From Ustilago trichophora (Eukaryota; Basidiomycota; Ustilaginomycetes; Ustilaginales; Ustilaginaceae), in assembly GCA_900323505.1 (NCBI GenBank), contig OOIN01000025.1, positions 310,001-374,000 of the forward strand: a stretch of DNA of 64,000 bases, in the 5' to 3' direction. The notes under the pieces were generated by a model. That model had not been told where the DNA came from, did not search any database, and saw only the letters and a list, made by a program, of their open reading frames with translations. The position numbers and the translations under genes were made by a program. Below, in pieces: positions 43,701-54,300 of this stretch. Position 1 is the stretch's first letter. Each line of letters begins with the position of its first letter.

Positions 43701-45556
43701 CCTGAGTTATGGTCAGAGGCCAAGTCAATGATCCACGTGAGCAGTGTGTTGACACTCGGCGAGCTCGAACTGTCCGAATGGTTCGCATTGTTCGAGGTAG
43801 CATCGAACCGCGCCATGCCTTGCAGCTGTCCATCTAGCCAGACGAACGAGTCCGCGCATTCGGAAAGAAGCACAACAGCAAGGCGCAGGATCGCGGTTTG
43901 CACCGAGCTATGCACAGAAGATGGCAGCGAGGTGCCTGGCAATGAGGGTTGTGTGAGCGGCGAAAATGTCTTCAGCGCTAGGTGCACTTGTGCTAGCGTT
44001 GAAAGCGCCCACTGGGCGTCCTTGTTTACTGGGTCTGTCGAATTGTCGCTGGTGATTGTGTCATCGTCTGTTGCTGCATCTCTGTCTCCTGGCCTGGGGC
44101 TCGGTGTCTCTGACAGCTGCTCTGTTTGCGAGCTGAACTCGGCGAAGTCCTCCAGATCTGTCACTTGCGTAGATATCCCGGAGCTTCCTGTGTTGGGCTG
44201 AGTGCGGCCCAGAGGGTCCTGATGTACAATAGCGTCTCTCAGACATTCATCCGATAAAGTTGCTCTGAACAGATCTCCCAGTAGCTCGATCGCTCCAGCG
44301 GCCACAGCGCTCGGCGTCGGCTTTTGCTTGGCGCCGTCTTGCCTCGATTTCAAGCGGCTCGTCGCAAGCCGTGTCAGAGAGGACGTGATGCCGGGTAATA
44401 GAGGACGCAGACGCTGCGCAGCCGCCTTTTGAGCTGAGCCGCCATCATCAACGGTGTTCGGAGCTGCCGACGGAGGAAGTTCGATGCAGTGTAGTGAAGA
44501 AATATCGAGCCACGTTGCCTCTCCGCTACTTTGTTGACCGACTGCGGAGGGCAGAGGGCAAGTTCCACCAATCCACAGCAACAGTGCTTGACGAGCTATG
44601 CCAATCGCAGCTGACCGTGCCTCGGTGCATTCCTGAGACGATTCTGCAATGGAAAATGAAGAAGAGAGGACAAAGCTGATTGCGCCCTTTGCGACCCTGG
44701 CCGTTGCCGCATACGCAAGATGCTCTGGACTAGGGAAGACCAGCGTGGGGCTTGACTTTGCTGCATGTTTATCCTTGACTTTTGATGTCTGAGGTGCGCT
44801 CTGGCTGCCCGTTAGACCGAAAGCTTCGTCCAATGATGGGAGGTCCGACACTCCATCCCACTCCCACTCGTCCTCTTTAGCTGCTGCAGGTCTCTCACCA
44901 ACGTGCGAAGAGTGTGCACTCTTGAAGCGTGGGGAAAGCAGCTCGCTAAGCACCTTCATCGCCGCAAGCTTCACCTCGTCGCTTATTCTCGAAACTTGCT
45001 GCTCCGTGTTGCCTGCATCTTTGCTAGAGGGAGATCCAAGCACCGAGCTGGACAGAATCACAAGGTCGCACCACACCTGCCACTGCTTGTTGTTCCCCTG
45101 CGACGAGCTCGCCACGGATTCGGATGCCCAAGCTGCCCACCACTGACTGCATAGCAGCGCCAATACATCTAGTGTCAGCTCCGCCACAGAGTCTGGCAGG
45201 CTGGTGATCCCCTTCGGTGCAGCACTGATGAGTTCGGAGAGCGGATAGAAGACATAGTTGATCAGAGACGGTGTAAGTGTTGGTTCAGCGTTGTGGTAGA
45301 CTGGACTTGATGTCGATGCTGAGTCACTCGGTCGATTCGAGGATGAAGAGGTGACATGCTCTGGAAGCAGATCCCGTAAAGTAGTTTTGAGCCGCCGAAG
45401 GCAAAGAAGCACTTGTTGCGCCTTTGCGGCGCCTGTGGCACGACCGGTAAGTGAGAGGAGCTCGACGCATACCGGCTTGAGGCGTTGAAAGGGTGTCTGT
45501 GTGCTGCTCATTGGGTAAGCTTGCTGGAATGGCCCAACAGCCGCTGATGAGAACAT
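40727..45556 (-). CDS. TTI1: Tti1-like HEAT-repeat subunit of the TTT (Tel2-Tti1-Tti2) complex
   Basis: A 1609-residue single-exon protein. Tti1 with Tel2 and Tti2 is an Hsp90 co-chaperone that stabilises PI3-kinase-like kinases such as Tor, ATM/Tel1 and ATR/Mec1. The sequence is almost entirely helical with HEAT-like repeats. The N terminus FQRLKPVCVELLSLTG...LLCLRRLKTTLRDLLPE matches the typical fungal Tti1 start, and the region YVFYPLSELI follows it. Near the C terminus are HPSAILRSRVLGLLQHGIETLAP, WPFVMTRLGG and AAARFVEAAVRHVPEFVGKRVVEDAWP, which match conserved family blocks. Acidic and Ser-rich linkers separate the helical parts. The ATG at 45511 (MSSTQTPFQ) is an equally good start, 15 residues in. 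It is divergent from the thioesterase gene. Confidence 0.86.
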   Translation of the reverse strand: MFSSAAVGPFQQAYPMSSTQTPFQRLKPVCVELLSLTGRATGAAKAQQVLLCLRRLKTTLRDLLPEHVTSSSSNRPSDSASTSSPVYHNAEPTLTPSLINYVFYPLSELISAAPKGITSLPDSVAELTLDVLALLCSQWWAAWASESVASSSQGNNKQWQVWCDLVILSSSVLGSPSSKDAGNTEQQVSRISDEVKLAAMKVLSELLSPRFKSAHSSHVGERPAAAKEDEWEWDGVSDLPSLDEAFGLTGSQSAPQTSKVKDKHAAKSSPTLVFPSPEHLAYAATARVAKGAISFVLSSSFSIAESSQECTEARSAAIGIARQALLLWIGGTCPLPSAVGQQSSGEATWLDISSLHCIELPPSAAPNTVDDGGSAQKAAAQRLRPLLPGITSSLTRLATSRLKSRQDGAKQKPTPSAVAAGAIELLGDLFRATLSDECLRDAIVHQDPLGRTQPNTGSSGISTQVTDLEDFAEFSSQTEQLSETPSPRPGDRDAATDDDTITSDNSTDPVNKDAQWALSTLAQVHLALKTFSPLTQPSLPGTSLPSSVHSSVQTAILRLAVVLLSECADSFVWLDGQLQGMARFDATSNNANHSDSSSSPSVNTLLTWIIDLASDHNSGSVAKSAKAAFEVLQRNASRQDEGRSALRTRLSDGSALWSVLTQALGSLPSAIKAHDDGGTSRLALRVSTVLHLLTQQSSRHNTTGPASLAKLAQDIQQSFVRLIRLLKIQQLNHVEEAGEMPGSTVWRLQPVFAGLETSTSSQISRMFFDFGRSLALSLVQQLKSQPHKAGGKGDVGEVFSLITFLIERAARLRSIRLEVRGGANGAPSEDAARRSESLTTLVVAADMLRGVSSCLDNLELGLHLADVQASKQARKVAHKLGKKVFGLVMDMLDGDTEEAIASRSQSEVRSSSAQEQGSDNSLRDVSLSTALSDTTLVERVKGISLASDDIDSTTPDRHGPALDLGFVRAANLSKSSHAPSAAQTQLGVQHRYQQAERTLDQSNALLFALLGSTSKLLGQSFRDLLLRGSYPLISGMSASSTGSSELVRRASASAMKDIAFNTAYADIKNCLLDHADYILGSACQRLISGLDEELRAIASADITAAGGSRAAVLKITNSQDEMVVLPLVSAQRAPFVLVEMIRVLGSEIVPMVEDAIDEILDALDRFHQHPTICDGLLAVLDSILETMAAEQAGKLPDRGGKASLISFNLNEVKRSEVDDFGAWLAARKREQPAFDIPAEGEDAAKANKDEKEDKPSKSQQLASQILIKASSFLTHPSAILRSRVLGLLQHGIETLAPQTRTAELLPIINNAWPFVMTRLGGPSYSRTKSGSTSKLVPIIDLSPSSLGAESRKEDDAWYRKMEARFVERDAQVWVAAARFVEAAVRHVPEFVGKRVVEDAWPRFEGLLRLMRWKFDPRMGRRYGDGQSSRAAVEGVVGDSKALLSSETNDCSNGRVGLIQNLPSTTPQNHTQRPTPTFHIHGDQPFILPSTTSIPAQLTLCILTTLTSVVRHLNAQMSDEAAWTITTHRFLLDLLDSRQPPSILRAAEELYVELGKRNPEATMWAIQSAFPKAAAKALDAEVATPCFMHHPKANVHAETLHCFLSSFNAF

Positions 45557-45922
45557 CTTCAGCGATGACCTCCAGCAGCACTCTGTATGCGAGACTGAAC
45601 AAAGGCTTGCAATGGGAGCGGAAAGAAGGGTCCAACCACAAGGTGCTTTCTTCCATGTGAGGGTGGAGGAGGAAGAATCCGAGTTCCGAACACGTGGAAA
45701 ATCCTCCGTCTTGTTAGATCGACTGTCATCTTGTTGGCTTATCCCCCCGCGCTGTTTTTTTGGGGATCATTTTCGATGTGGGGCAAAGCCGCGTTGAACC
45801 GCGAAGAAGTGCAATCGAGATCAACACATCTGATGTAAGAAACAACACCTTGGACTTTCTTCCTTTGACCTCCTCTACACACCATCTTAAAAACTAGGAG
45901 AAATAGAACGAAAGAAGCAACG
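45557..45922. other. divergent promoter region TTI1/thioesterase
   Basis: About 370 bases between divergent starts. No feature beyond short homopolymer runs is visible. Confidence 0.45.
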
Positions 45923-46695
45923 ATGTCGACCACAACAAATTCTACAACCGAGGGCGTCGTCACGCTCGAAATGATCAACGAGCTGCAGCAGCAAGTTTTG
46001 GACAACAACCCGATCTACAAGTACCTCTTGTCTGATGTGAGTAGGCAGCGAAAAACCAACCGGCAGAAGCAACGATGCTGAGCTATCAGGAGTGAATATC
46101 GGAACCATTATCAAAAAAGATTGGGCAAATATGATGTCGCCTTGAGCAAGGCACACGGTGATGCACCAACTCGCGGCAGCGCACCTCCGCCTATGCATCA
46201 TCTCGATACGTCTTGGCTTCAGCTAAGCTTTTTAGCATATGTCAACGTCCCTGTTTCTGAGCCTGCAGACTGAATTGCATCCACCTCCCCACCTCTTTCC
46301 TCCTCTTCATATCTCCTCTGCAGCTGGTCATCAAGACAGTCTCACCAGGATTCATCGAAGCGCACGTACCCGTCTCCAAGACGCTCATGAACAGCAAAAA
46401 CATCCTTCACGGATCCACATCCGCCACCATCATCGATTGGATCGGAGGCATCGTCATCGCCTCCACCTCACCCGACCGTTTCACCAAGCGCGGTGTCTCT
46501 GTCGACATCCACGCCACCTACGTTGGAGCGGCCAAGGAGGGCGATCTCCTGATCATTCGGGGCAAGAGCAACAAGGTCGGACGCAATCTTGCATTCATCG
46601 ACGTCCAGATCTTGGGTAGGAAACAGGGCGGTAGGGAGACTGGAGAGGATGATCGGGTTGTCGTCACCGGTAGCCATACCAAGTACGTTGGTTGA
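45923..46695 (+). CDS. hotdog-fold thioesterase, PaaI/ACOT13-like
   Basis: Exons 45923-46036 and 46324-46695 give 161 residues. The 287-base intron has donor GAT|GTGAGT and an acceptor at CTCTGCAG, phase 0. The family hydrolyses acyl-CoA thioesters; ACOT13 (Them2) acts on medium- and long-chain acyl-CoA at mitochondria. The diagnostic helix motif is present as LHGSTSATIIDWIGG, residues 66-80, with the HG pair at 67-68 and the conserved Asp at 76. The strands SVDIHATYVGAAKEGDLLIIRGKSNKVGRNLAFIDVQI complete the hotdog sheet. The tail GSHTKYVG resembles the GRHTKY ending of family members. The substrate is not readable from the sequence. Confidence 0.9.
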
Positions 46696-47014
46696 AGCAA
46701 TGGTGATGGTGTTCATGCTATAGAAGGAAGAATGTACTACTGTAAGACTATGCATTGCAAGCGATACAATCACGTAAACACATAAGATGTAGAAATGTGC
46801 TGAAGAAGCAGGGATAACACTCGCACAGTGTCTCGAGAGAATGAAAGGCCTCAGCCTCGAGGGTATAAGATTGCAACTATGAGGAGGACTAAGGGGAGGA
46901 TCAGAATGAGATTTGGATCGCCGCCTGATCGCGACAGCGACAGCGGAGCCCATAAGGTATGTACAAAGGCAAACAAGCGGTAGTGTAGTGGCACCTTCTC
47001 GAAGAAAACAATGA
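46696..47014. other. convergent 3' region thioesterase/cysteine-rich gene
   Basis: About 320 bases with no supported gene. Confidence 0.45.
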
Positions 47015-47523
47015 CTAGGCCGTTGTCGCATGTGCAGCCTTGACATCCCCCGCTGCCGCTTGTGGTGCTGGCGTCGTCGACATCTGTGCAGTAGCCGCAT
47101 ATGCCGGCAACGTTCCCTCATCACCCTCCTTCCTCACCGCTGACGCAGGACCGTCTACATGTTGCGTCCTGTCCTCCGGAGCCGAATTCGCGATCGGATA
47201 GTCTTCCACAGGAAGAGCACCTTGTTTCCAACAGCAGTTGAAGCGGCAACAGTTGTCACAGCAATTTGCGTCCGTTCCGTACTGGCCTATCCTCCACGAG
47301 AACAGCACAGAAAGAGAAGAAAAGAAAAGGTAGAGAGAATCAAAATGGTTTGGGATTGATTAGCAAGCTGAACAGCGAAGTTTAGCGGGTTGACGTGCGG
47401 GGTTCGAAGCTGGAATTAGAGGTGTGGGGAAAACGTACGAGTGTTGCAAATGCTATACTGAATCTGAGTCAAGATAGAGCCGCAGCAACCGCCCAAAAGG
47501 CCACCTGCGATTTCGCCCGACAT
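47015..47523 (-). CDS. small cysteine-rich protein of unknown function
   Basis: Exons 47523-47439 and 47286-47015 give 118 residues. The 152-base intron has donor GTACGT and an acceptor reached through a long pyrimidine tract (GGATAG), phase 1 on both sides. The N-terminal half is MSGEIAGGLLGGCCG...SICNTRQYG followed by a dense cysteine block, NCCDNCCRFNCCWKQG, near residues 36-51. In total nine cysteines lie in the first 51 residues, six of them as CC pairs. The second half is Ala/Thr/Pro-rich and probably disordered. There is no signal peptide. Adjacent cysteines near a short hydrophobic stretch could be palmitoylated, anchoring it to membranes, or bind metal; neither is shown. The gene is supported by exact splicing and a TATA-like box upstream. 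Confidence 0.72.
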
Positions 47524-47693
47524 GGTTGGTGTTGTTGTTGTTGTGATTCGAAGAGGTCTGCGTGTTTCGAGAGATGCGTATGATGTTGCTTTGCCTTGTT
47601 TCAAGAGGGAGAAATCCGTGCAGTGGTTGAGTTGAACAAAGGCAAAAATTGTTGTGGGAGGATGGTGATGGTAGAATAGAGTCAAGAGGTCGT

Positions 47694-47703
47694 CTTTTAT
47701 ATT
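47694..47703 (-). promoter_or_regulatory. TATA-like box of the cysteine-rich gene
   Basis: AATATAAAAG on the minus strand, about 170 bases before the start codon at 47523. This is one of the best TATA matches in the window. Confidence 0.45.
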
Positions 47704-48398
47704 CTTATTCGCTGGAAAGCCTGGCCCTTCCTTCGGAAAGAATCACTTGTTCTTTTTAACCGACTTCAGTTCGCCAAGACCCCCATTCCCCAGCGGTCAA
47801 AAGCCCTGACAGTTGCTCTACATGTCAATCACAAACTCACAAACGCTTTGTTCGGCTGTGGAAAAGGTGGCTTTGGAATTCATGCGACGCGCCAGGGCTG
47901 TGTCTAGCGCTTCCTTTTCGTTCCAAAGCGCAACACCTAGCTCTGCTTTGACGGCATATATCGGAAAATTATTCCTGCCACACTTGCTCATCATACAGTT
48001 CTGTACCTTTGGACTCTGTCAGATGATCATCTGCCGTTCACGCATACTTATGCGCACAGCTTTCGCCTCGGTTCGGTAGATGGCTTCAGGTGTAGCAGCC
48101 GTAGTCGCCCTCAACTGCTGTGTCGGATGCCGAAGTTTGGCCTGGACAGGCAATCCTCATGACATCGAGGCTGCCCAACAGCATGCAGAGTTTGTGGCGA
48201 CGTACTTCGACTGCCGGTAGTCCACTCAGCATCACAAAAGGCTCAAATCCCCACATTGGACCTCACACAATCTGCACAGACGGAAAGAGAAAAGGCTGTG
48301 TCCCACAAGAGTGCATTACATGCAATAAGCCCTCATACGAAGGGTAAAGTGGGGATCAACTACATAAAAATACAAATGCTATCGCTGCTTCTAGCATC
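47704..48398. other. intergenic region between the cysteine-rich gene and the transcription factor gene
   Basis: About 0.7 kb. It holds the upstream part of the cysteine-rich gene's promoter and the 3' end of the transcription factor gene. Short frames here show nothing recognisable. Confidence 0.45.
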
Positions 48399-50876
48399 TT
48401 AGCTGGAGATGGCCGAGATAGTACGCTTCTCGCCGCGGAGCGAGGTGATGGGCGACCACGAGCTGCGAGGGTCCTTGGAGAAAGTGTGCGAGGCGAGGGG
48501 AGGCGATCGCGAGCCACGGTTGGCAATCACAGGCACGTACTCCTCACCACCAATCTCCATAGGAGCCGAGCGAGGCGAGATGGATGAAGAGTCGGGGCTG
48601 CTGCCACCGTTGCTGCTCATGCCATCATTCTCAGCAGCACCGTTGTCGCTCTTGGCACCGATCGAGCTGCGGGGCGATCGGTTCCCCTGGGCGTAGCGAG
48701 CCTCTGCGCCCGAAGAAGCCGATCGCCACGAGGGCAGCGAAGTCGAGTTCTTGGGCGAGCGGTGCTGCTCTGCGTTCTGGATAGGAGCCGAGAGAGGTGG
48801 CGACAGACGCAGCGAGGGAAGCGGCAGGCGACCGATCGAAGGCAGCGAACCAGGAGCGGCAGATCGACCCGAAGCGCTGCTGACAGAGGAGCTCGAGAGC
48901 CTAGGAAGCGTCAGAGACTCGGTGGCAGCGGCTCCAGCTTCCCTCCCGGGAGAGGGAGCGTCGTTACTTGGCCGGACAAAAAACCGAGCGGTGTCAGCGA
49001 TCTGGTGCTCGGCAACGTTCCAGCACTGGCGAGCAGTGGCCCACCATCGCGATGCATCGGGGCTAGGTCGGCTGTACTGGGTGCAGATGAGCAGGGCAGG
49101 GAAGGCAAACAGGTTGCGGCGACCCGTGATGCTGAGCACCGACAAGATCAAGTGGATGTTGTCGAGCGCAGCCTTCTGCTGGCCACGATCAGCCTGAGGG
49201 CCTCCAGCACGGCGAGCCTCCATGAGGAAGACCGAGCACTCAGCGACCAGGTGCATCTGTGCCCAGAACCAAGCACGGTGCGAGGCAGCGCTTGCCTCGG
49301 GCTCCTCGAGCAGACGGCTGGCCTGCTTCATATTGTAATCGTCAAACTTGTGCTCGACAACAAGCGCGGCAGCCCAAGCCTGGAGAGCCTCCTCACCCTT
49401 GCTGCAAGGCTCGTTGGCGTCGACCACGACACCAAAGACGGTAGCGATCTCAGCAAGGCGAGCAAAAGACTTGGTGACATCGTCACGAACCTCGTCACCA
49501 GAAGTGCCAAAGTTGCGAGCAGCAGCCAGAACATCAGAGCGACGAACAGTGGAGGACTGGGCAGCGAGAGCAGCGATGGTCATGTCGAGGGTCCAGGCCA
49601 GAAGCACAAGGCGCTCGCAAGTAGCGCGACGAGGCCACGACGACGACGAGAAAGAGTCGCGCGAGTAGTTGTTCTTGCGTGCGGGAGGAAGGTGGCCCTC
49701 GGCGAGCCTGAGGGTGGCGACGATGCGTACAGCGTCGTTCGAATAGGAAAGGGCGCGCTGCAGACGGCCCATGCCGAGCTCGTGGGCGGCGAGGAAGCAG
49801 AGAGTGAGGGCGAGGTCGACGTCGGGGCGGTCAAGGAGAGTGAAGCCGTCCTGATCCTCCTCCTGAAGCATGCGGCGGGCGGAGCGAGCAAAGGCCTCTC
49901 CGTGAGAGAAGCGACGTTCACGCTCCACCTCGCTGATGCCCTGCTCGTAGCGAGCAGACAAGGCGAACATGGCCATCAACAACCAAGCAGGTACCTCGGA
50001 GGTGGAGAGATCACGAAGAAACGAGATTTCGTCCATGACACAGCTGAAGGGGTGAATCTGGGAGAAGAAGATGCTGATAAGATCTCTCCTGCGCTCAGGG
50101 GCGACATCGTCGATGCTGAGCACACCCTCAAGACGCGAGCCGGCAGTGGCGATCGACATGGGGCTAGACTTGGAACTGAGAGTGTTGGCACGAACGCGAC
50201 CCGAGATGTCACTGCCGCTGGGGCTGGGAGCCGAGGCAGCACCAGTGTAGGTGGGTGTGAGTCCCTCGGAAGGGTGAAGGGTGGCGCCAGGGTGTGCTGC
50301 ACCAGGAGTCTGGCCAGCTTCGTTGGAGACGCGGGCGGTGGGGAGCACCATCTTGCCGTTGGCGTCCGAGTAGCAGCAAGTGCGACCGCTAAAATCGCAG
50401 TTGGAGCAAGGGAGGCCACCATCGCAACGACGCTTAGCCTTGTGACAAGCAACGCAAGCCTTTTGGAGACGCTTGCGCTTGCGACCGGTGGCAGCGTAGA
50501 TGGTGGTGCCATCGGCGGTGATGTGAGTGGTGCGGATGATGGGCTGCTCTGCTGAGCTAGTCGCGACCTGGGCAGGCTGTGCAAAAGTGGGTGGCAGAGG
50601 CGAGGTGGAAGGACCAGCTGCGGCGGATCGGTGTGCCCATGGATCCGGGTGGTGAGGGTGCTGAGGGACGGGAGCAGATGCTACGTGTCCGCTGGAAAGA
50701 GCACGATAAGTCGAAGGTCCGGCTGATGCAGAGTAAGCCGAGTGGGCCAAGTGCTGCTGGTGATGGTGAGGGTGCGACGGGGCTTTCTGCTGGTGCTGCT
50801 CAGAGCCAGACGCCCATGGCGCAGCGTGGTAGGTAGAGTGTGGTCGAGACATGCTGGGTGCTCCTGATGGAATCAT
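48399..50876 (-). CDS. Zn(II)2Cys6 fungal transcription factor
   Basis: An 825-residue DNA-binding regulator. The start is the first in-frame ATG (50876); the ATG at 50852 (MSRPHS) is equally possible. The N-terminal 120 residues are rich in His, Gln, Ser, Pro and Ala. The binuclear zinc cluster is at about 141-167: CVACHKAKRRC then DGGLPCSNC and a final Cys, the exact C-x2-C-x6-C-x5-C-x2-C-x6-C spacing, preceded by a basic RKRKRLQK. The middle homology region (fungal_trans) follows, with FFSQIHPFSCVMDEISFLRDL and a helical stretch LALTLCFLAAHELGMGRLQRAL. The C terminus is Ser/Pro-rich, suggestive of an activation domain. Target genes cannot be told. Strong codon bias makes the antisense strand open too, but the sense frame is the real one. 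Confidence 0.93.
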   Translation of the reverse strand: MIPSGAPSMSRPHSTYHAAPWASGSEQHQQKAPSHPHHHQQHLAHSAYSASAGPSTYRALSSGHVASAPVPQHPHHPDPWAHRSAAAGPSTSPLPPTFAQPAQVATSSAEQPIIRTTHITADGTTIYAATGRKRKRLQKACVACHKAKRRCDGGLPCSNCDFSGRTCCYSDANGKMVLPTARVSNEAGQTPGAAHPGATLHPSEGLTPTYTGAASAPSPSGSDISGRVRANTLSSKSSPMSIATAGSRLEGVLSIDDVAPERRRDLISIFFSQIHPFSCVMDEISFLRDLSTSEVPAWLLMAMFALSARYEQGISEVERERRFSHGEAFARSARRMLQEEDQDGFTLLDRPDVDLALTLCFLAAHELGMGRLQRALSYSNDAVRIVATLRLAEGHLPPARKNNYSRDSFSSSSWPRRATCERLVLLAWTLDMTIAALAAQSSTVRRSDVLAAARNFGTSGDEVRDDVTKSFARLAEIATVFGVVVDANEPCSKGEEALQAWAAALVVEHKFDDYNMKQASRLLEEPEASAASHRAWFWAQMHLVAECSVFLMEARRAGGPQADRGQQKAALDNIHLILSVLSITGRRNLFAFPALLICTQYSRPSPDASRWWATARQCWNVAEHQIADTARFFVRPSNDAPSPGREAGAAATESLTLPRLSSSSVSSASGRSAAPGSLPSIGRLPLPSLRLSPPLSAPIQNAEQHRSPKNSTSLPSWRSASSGAEARYAQGNRSPRSSIGAKSDNGAAENDGMSSNGGSSPDSSSISPRSAPMEIGGEEYVPVIANRGSRSPPLASHTFSKDPRSSWSPITSLRGEKRTISAISS

Positions 50877-51102
50877 ACGAGTCGAGTCGACGGAGTGTGG
50901 TGATTCGAGTTGGAAGAGAGCAGGCACGGAAAGACGATTTGCTCAAAGGAAGGAGGAGATCGGCAGATCGAGGTGAAGCTAGATGTGGCGGGCGATGTCG
51001 AGCGCGGTGGAGAATGGCGATCAGGGTCCGTAGTAAAGAGATGGTGGTGGTAATCAAAGGGGAAAGGAGGGGAAAGGGCGGGAAAGCCCAAGTGAGCCGA
51101 GA

Positions 51103-51112
51103 GGGCTATATA
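51103..51112 (-). promoter_or_regulatory. TATA-like box of the transcription factor gene
   Basis: CCTATATAGC on the minus strand, about 230 bases upstream of the ATG at 50876. The position fits a core promoter with a leader of roughly 200 bases. Confidence 0.4.
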
Positions 51113-51300
51113 GGATCGGAGGGGCGACCACGAGGCGGGAATGCCAAGACCTGGACCGATTGAATGGGGTGGAAAGGGGGAAGAAGCAAAGCGAGCGACC
51201 GAATGCCAAGCACGCGCTGAGTTGTGGACCGACGGAGGCTTTTGAGTTTCCGATAAGGTACTGCAACCCATGCAAACACAGAGGGAGAAGATGAGATGCG

Positions 51301-51303
<3 letters not shown>

Positions 51304-51374
<71 letters not shown>
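51304..51374. repeat. (GA)35 microsatellite upstream of the transcription factor gene
   Basis: An uninterrupted GA run of about 71 bases; on the sense strand of the transcription factor it reads as a CT tract, about 430 bases before the start codon. Confidence 0.97.
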
Positions 51375-51378
<4 letters not shown>

Positions 51379-54300
51379 TCCAGGCCACCTGTTGAGTATG
51401 AAGAGGAAGGCACAATGCCCCAGGCGGGGGAGAAGGCGGTACAATGATCAAGGGCGAGCGAGCGAAACCACGGGAAAGAGGATGAAGGACAAGCGAGCGA
51501 GGCGTCTCTCTTCCTCTGTGTGTACAGATGCTCTGTGACACGAGACGGAAAAGCCAAGACTTGTAAGCCAAAGGACAAGAAGCAGAGCCAAGAGCGGGCG
51601 CAAGGTCGGCCAAGCCAGGGGTTCGGAGGAGGAGGAGCAAAGAGGAGAAGAGCCAAGAAGGGAGACCCAAATGCCAAGAAGGATGAGCGAGCAAGGGCAG
51701 AATCAAGTTGGCATGGTTGCTGTCCAAGGTCCACGTCGACTTGGCAACCTCTTTGGCCAAGACTTTGGAACAGCCAAGCCCGCGGTTCGCTAAAATGTAT
51801 TCCAACTCAGCTCAATGTTCTTGTCTTTCTGCCTCTCTTTGCGCTTTTCTTGATCTCCCTTTCTGTTCGTTGCCTTTGATTCTCATTGTGCTCCCACTTG
51901 CAATCCCACGCTGGGCCCTTTCCCCTGTCAACCCGAGTTAAGTGGGAGTCTGTAAGTTGGAAAGATGACAATCAAATCGAAGCTGAGAAAAGAGAAGGGA
52001 GAGACAGGGAGCGCACACGGTAAAAAAAAAAGAGGTGGGCACATGAGTCGATGCAGCGCCGCCGCCATCGTGTCATGCGGACGAGCGGACAAATCGAGGA
52101 GCGGAGCGGCGGCCTGCGTGCATGAGAAACAGGCACCAACGCGGACAAGTCCGTTTCAACCCAATCCCAATCCCACCGGCCAAGCACAAAGAGAAAAGCC
52201 CAGAGATGAAGCCAAGCTGGGCCTTTTCGAAACAATTCGGCACTACACCAGTCAAAGCCAAAAACAAGAGGGACCATGTTGGTCCGTCAATGCCAAGACC
52301 TGCACGACGAACCGTAGGCATCCTTGCCAAGACTCGAATCTGTATTCCGAATTTCGAGCCGATTACATCCAATACATTTTCCTTTCGAGTCTATTTGTAG
52401 TCGAATTCGAAACCATCGAGGCGGGAGCAAATGCCCGCGGTGTGTGTGTGTGTCTCAAAGGCAGCTAGTGAGCCAAGCCTCGAAATGGTCTAGACGGCGG
52501 CTTCATATCTGCCTTCTACAGTTCGTATATGCGTGGACGTTGCTGTGTCGTTCTAGGAGGCGAGTTCCACTTTAGTGCAATTGATTGATTGAGCTGCAGG
52601 TCGTTTAACGCAGTCCATAGATTGCAAAGCTTTTACGGCAAAAATCAGATCCGTTGGCAGATCAACGGTTGCGATTGGTTCATATCTGCTGGTGTACAAG
52701 ACATGCCAAGCAGACGCTAGAGTGGTTCGCACCGCCGCTTTCTTTGCCGCTTCTACCGCCCTCGTGCCTCGCACACACTGTCGTACAGTATAGTAGTCTT
52801 TTGGGATATAGCGTGACCCACCAATTTTGTTTTTTTTCAAAAGAATAGAAACGTGCCTGCGGGTCGCCTGCCTGCCTGCCAACACGAGAGTGGGACAGTG
52901 CGAGGGTGGGAGAGGGAGAAGACAGTTCCCACCATGCATTGCCAAGAAGTTGGTTTCCTCCTCCTCAATTCCATCCCCAAATTGATTGTGTCAAATTTAG
53001 GAAAATCATCCATCGCGCCAGTCCTGCTGACATCCGGTGCCCTGCCCAAAATACCAGCCCAGACAAGATTCCGACAATGATCTCTCTCATAGAAGCGAAC
53101 CATTCTGCTATCCGTCCCATCGTGATCGAGCTGCATAGAAGTGGGGGAGGAGAAGAGGTGAGCACGAGTGGGCGCAACAAGGTGGGGAAAGCATCATGCG
53201 ACACTTTGCAACGTGAACTTATCTCAACAACCTTCCGAGCTGCGCCAAGCAACTCGCACCACTGTCTCCCCAAGATTAAGCAAAGCTTGGCAGTGATCAC
53301 GTCTTTTTGTCCTTGTTTGGCCGTCACTCCCTCAATCTGCTTTTTGCCCTTGCAGCCACGTCACACGAGTCTTGGCCTTGTCATGTTCTTTACTCTTTCT
53401 CTCCTTCTCTTTTCTGTGTAAGCGCTTACGAGCAGGTACTTCAGGTCCGACAGGAACCCGTCATCCGCCGAACTCGCAGAGGGGTGGGAGCAAGAGCTGT
53501 GAGGATCTCTTTCTTGTCTCGGCGGGGAGAGGACAAAAAGCGCCAGGCACCAATCCTATGAGCCTAGTCACCCCCGCCTGGTGTGACGCGTCGGATTGGC
53601 TTGGACGCCAGGCACAAAATGGATTACTTTTTTTTTTGTATGTCCGCTGCGTCGACTGGTATCCAAACTGTCGACTCCAAATGCTCCGACCTTCCCGACC
53701 ACGCTTCCCGGTCTGGGGCGGCTCTAAGTCTCCCCCCGCTCATTTGCTTCCATGAAAAACCTTCTCGAGGCGCAATCGCAGCCAATTAGCTCATTGAATT
53801 AAAAGAAACGTCAGGGGCCGGCAGATTCAAACAGCAGCCAGGATCCGCTCTCGAACAGGTTTGTACCTTTCACTACCCCGCCCTGGGTTGAGCTCTGCAT
53901 TTTCTGTCAGTGGTGAATTTCGTGCTCTTATGAGTCTCTTTTTGGGCCCAGAGATTCTTTCAGAACGGCTAAGCATCCATTCGCAAGCTACAGTACGCTA
54001 ACAACAGCGATAGCCTGAGCGGCACTGACACTTCCGAACCACACAATGCACTGGCACGTTGTGCGGGCGAGGCGGCTGTGTCTCTCCCGTTCGTTGTTCG
54101 TCTCAACGTGAACGTGAGCACCCGACCGATTGGCCGAGGTTCTTGGCATTCAAAGCGCAGAGAGGGAGGAGAACCAGCAACCAAGCGAAGAGTCGAAAAA
54201 AAAAGAATGAAAGAGCGCAGTTTGGCAGTGTGCAGATGCCAAGCCTTGGCATGATAAGCGAGCCTGCGGTTCAGTCAGAGGGCCAATCCCACGTTGAGGT

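Noticed and set aside
47398..47420. tRNA-like B-box (GGGTTCGAAGC)
   Set aside because: No A-box, no clover-leaf pairing around it, and it lies in the intron of the cysteine-rich gene.
48762..50555. 597-codon plus-strand open frame opposite the transcription factor
   Set aside because: Antisense shadow caused by codon bias; its sequence shows no domain, whereas the minus strand has a perfect zinc cluster.
50877..50927. 17 extra N-terminal residues for the transcription factor
   Set aside because: This extension starts at GTG, not ATG, and would need an unseen upstream exon.
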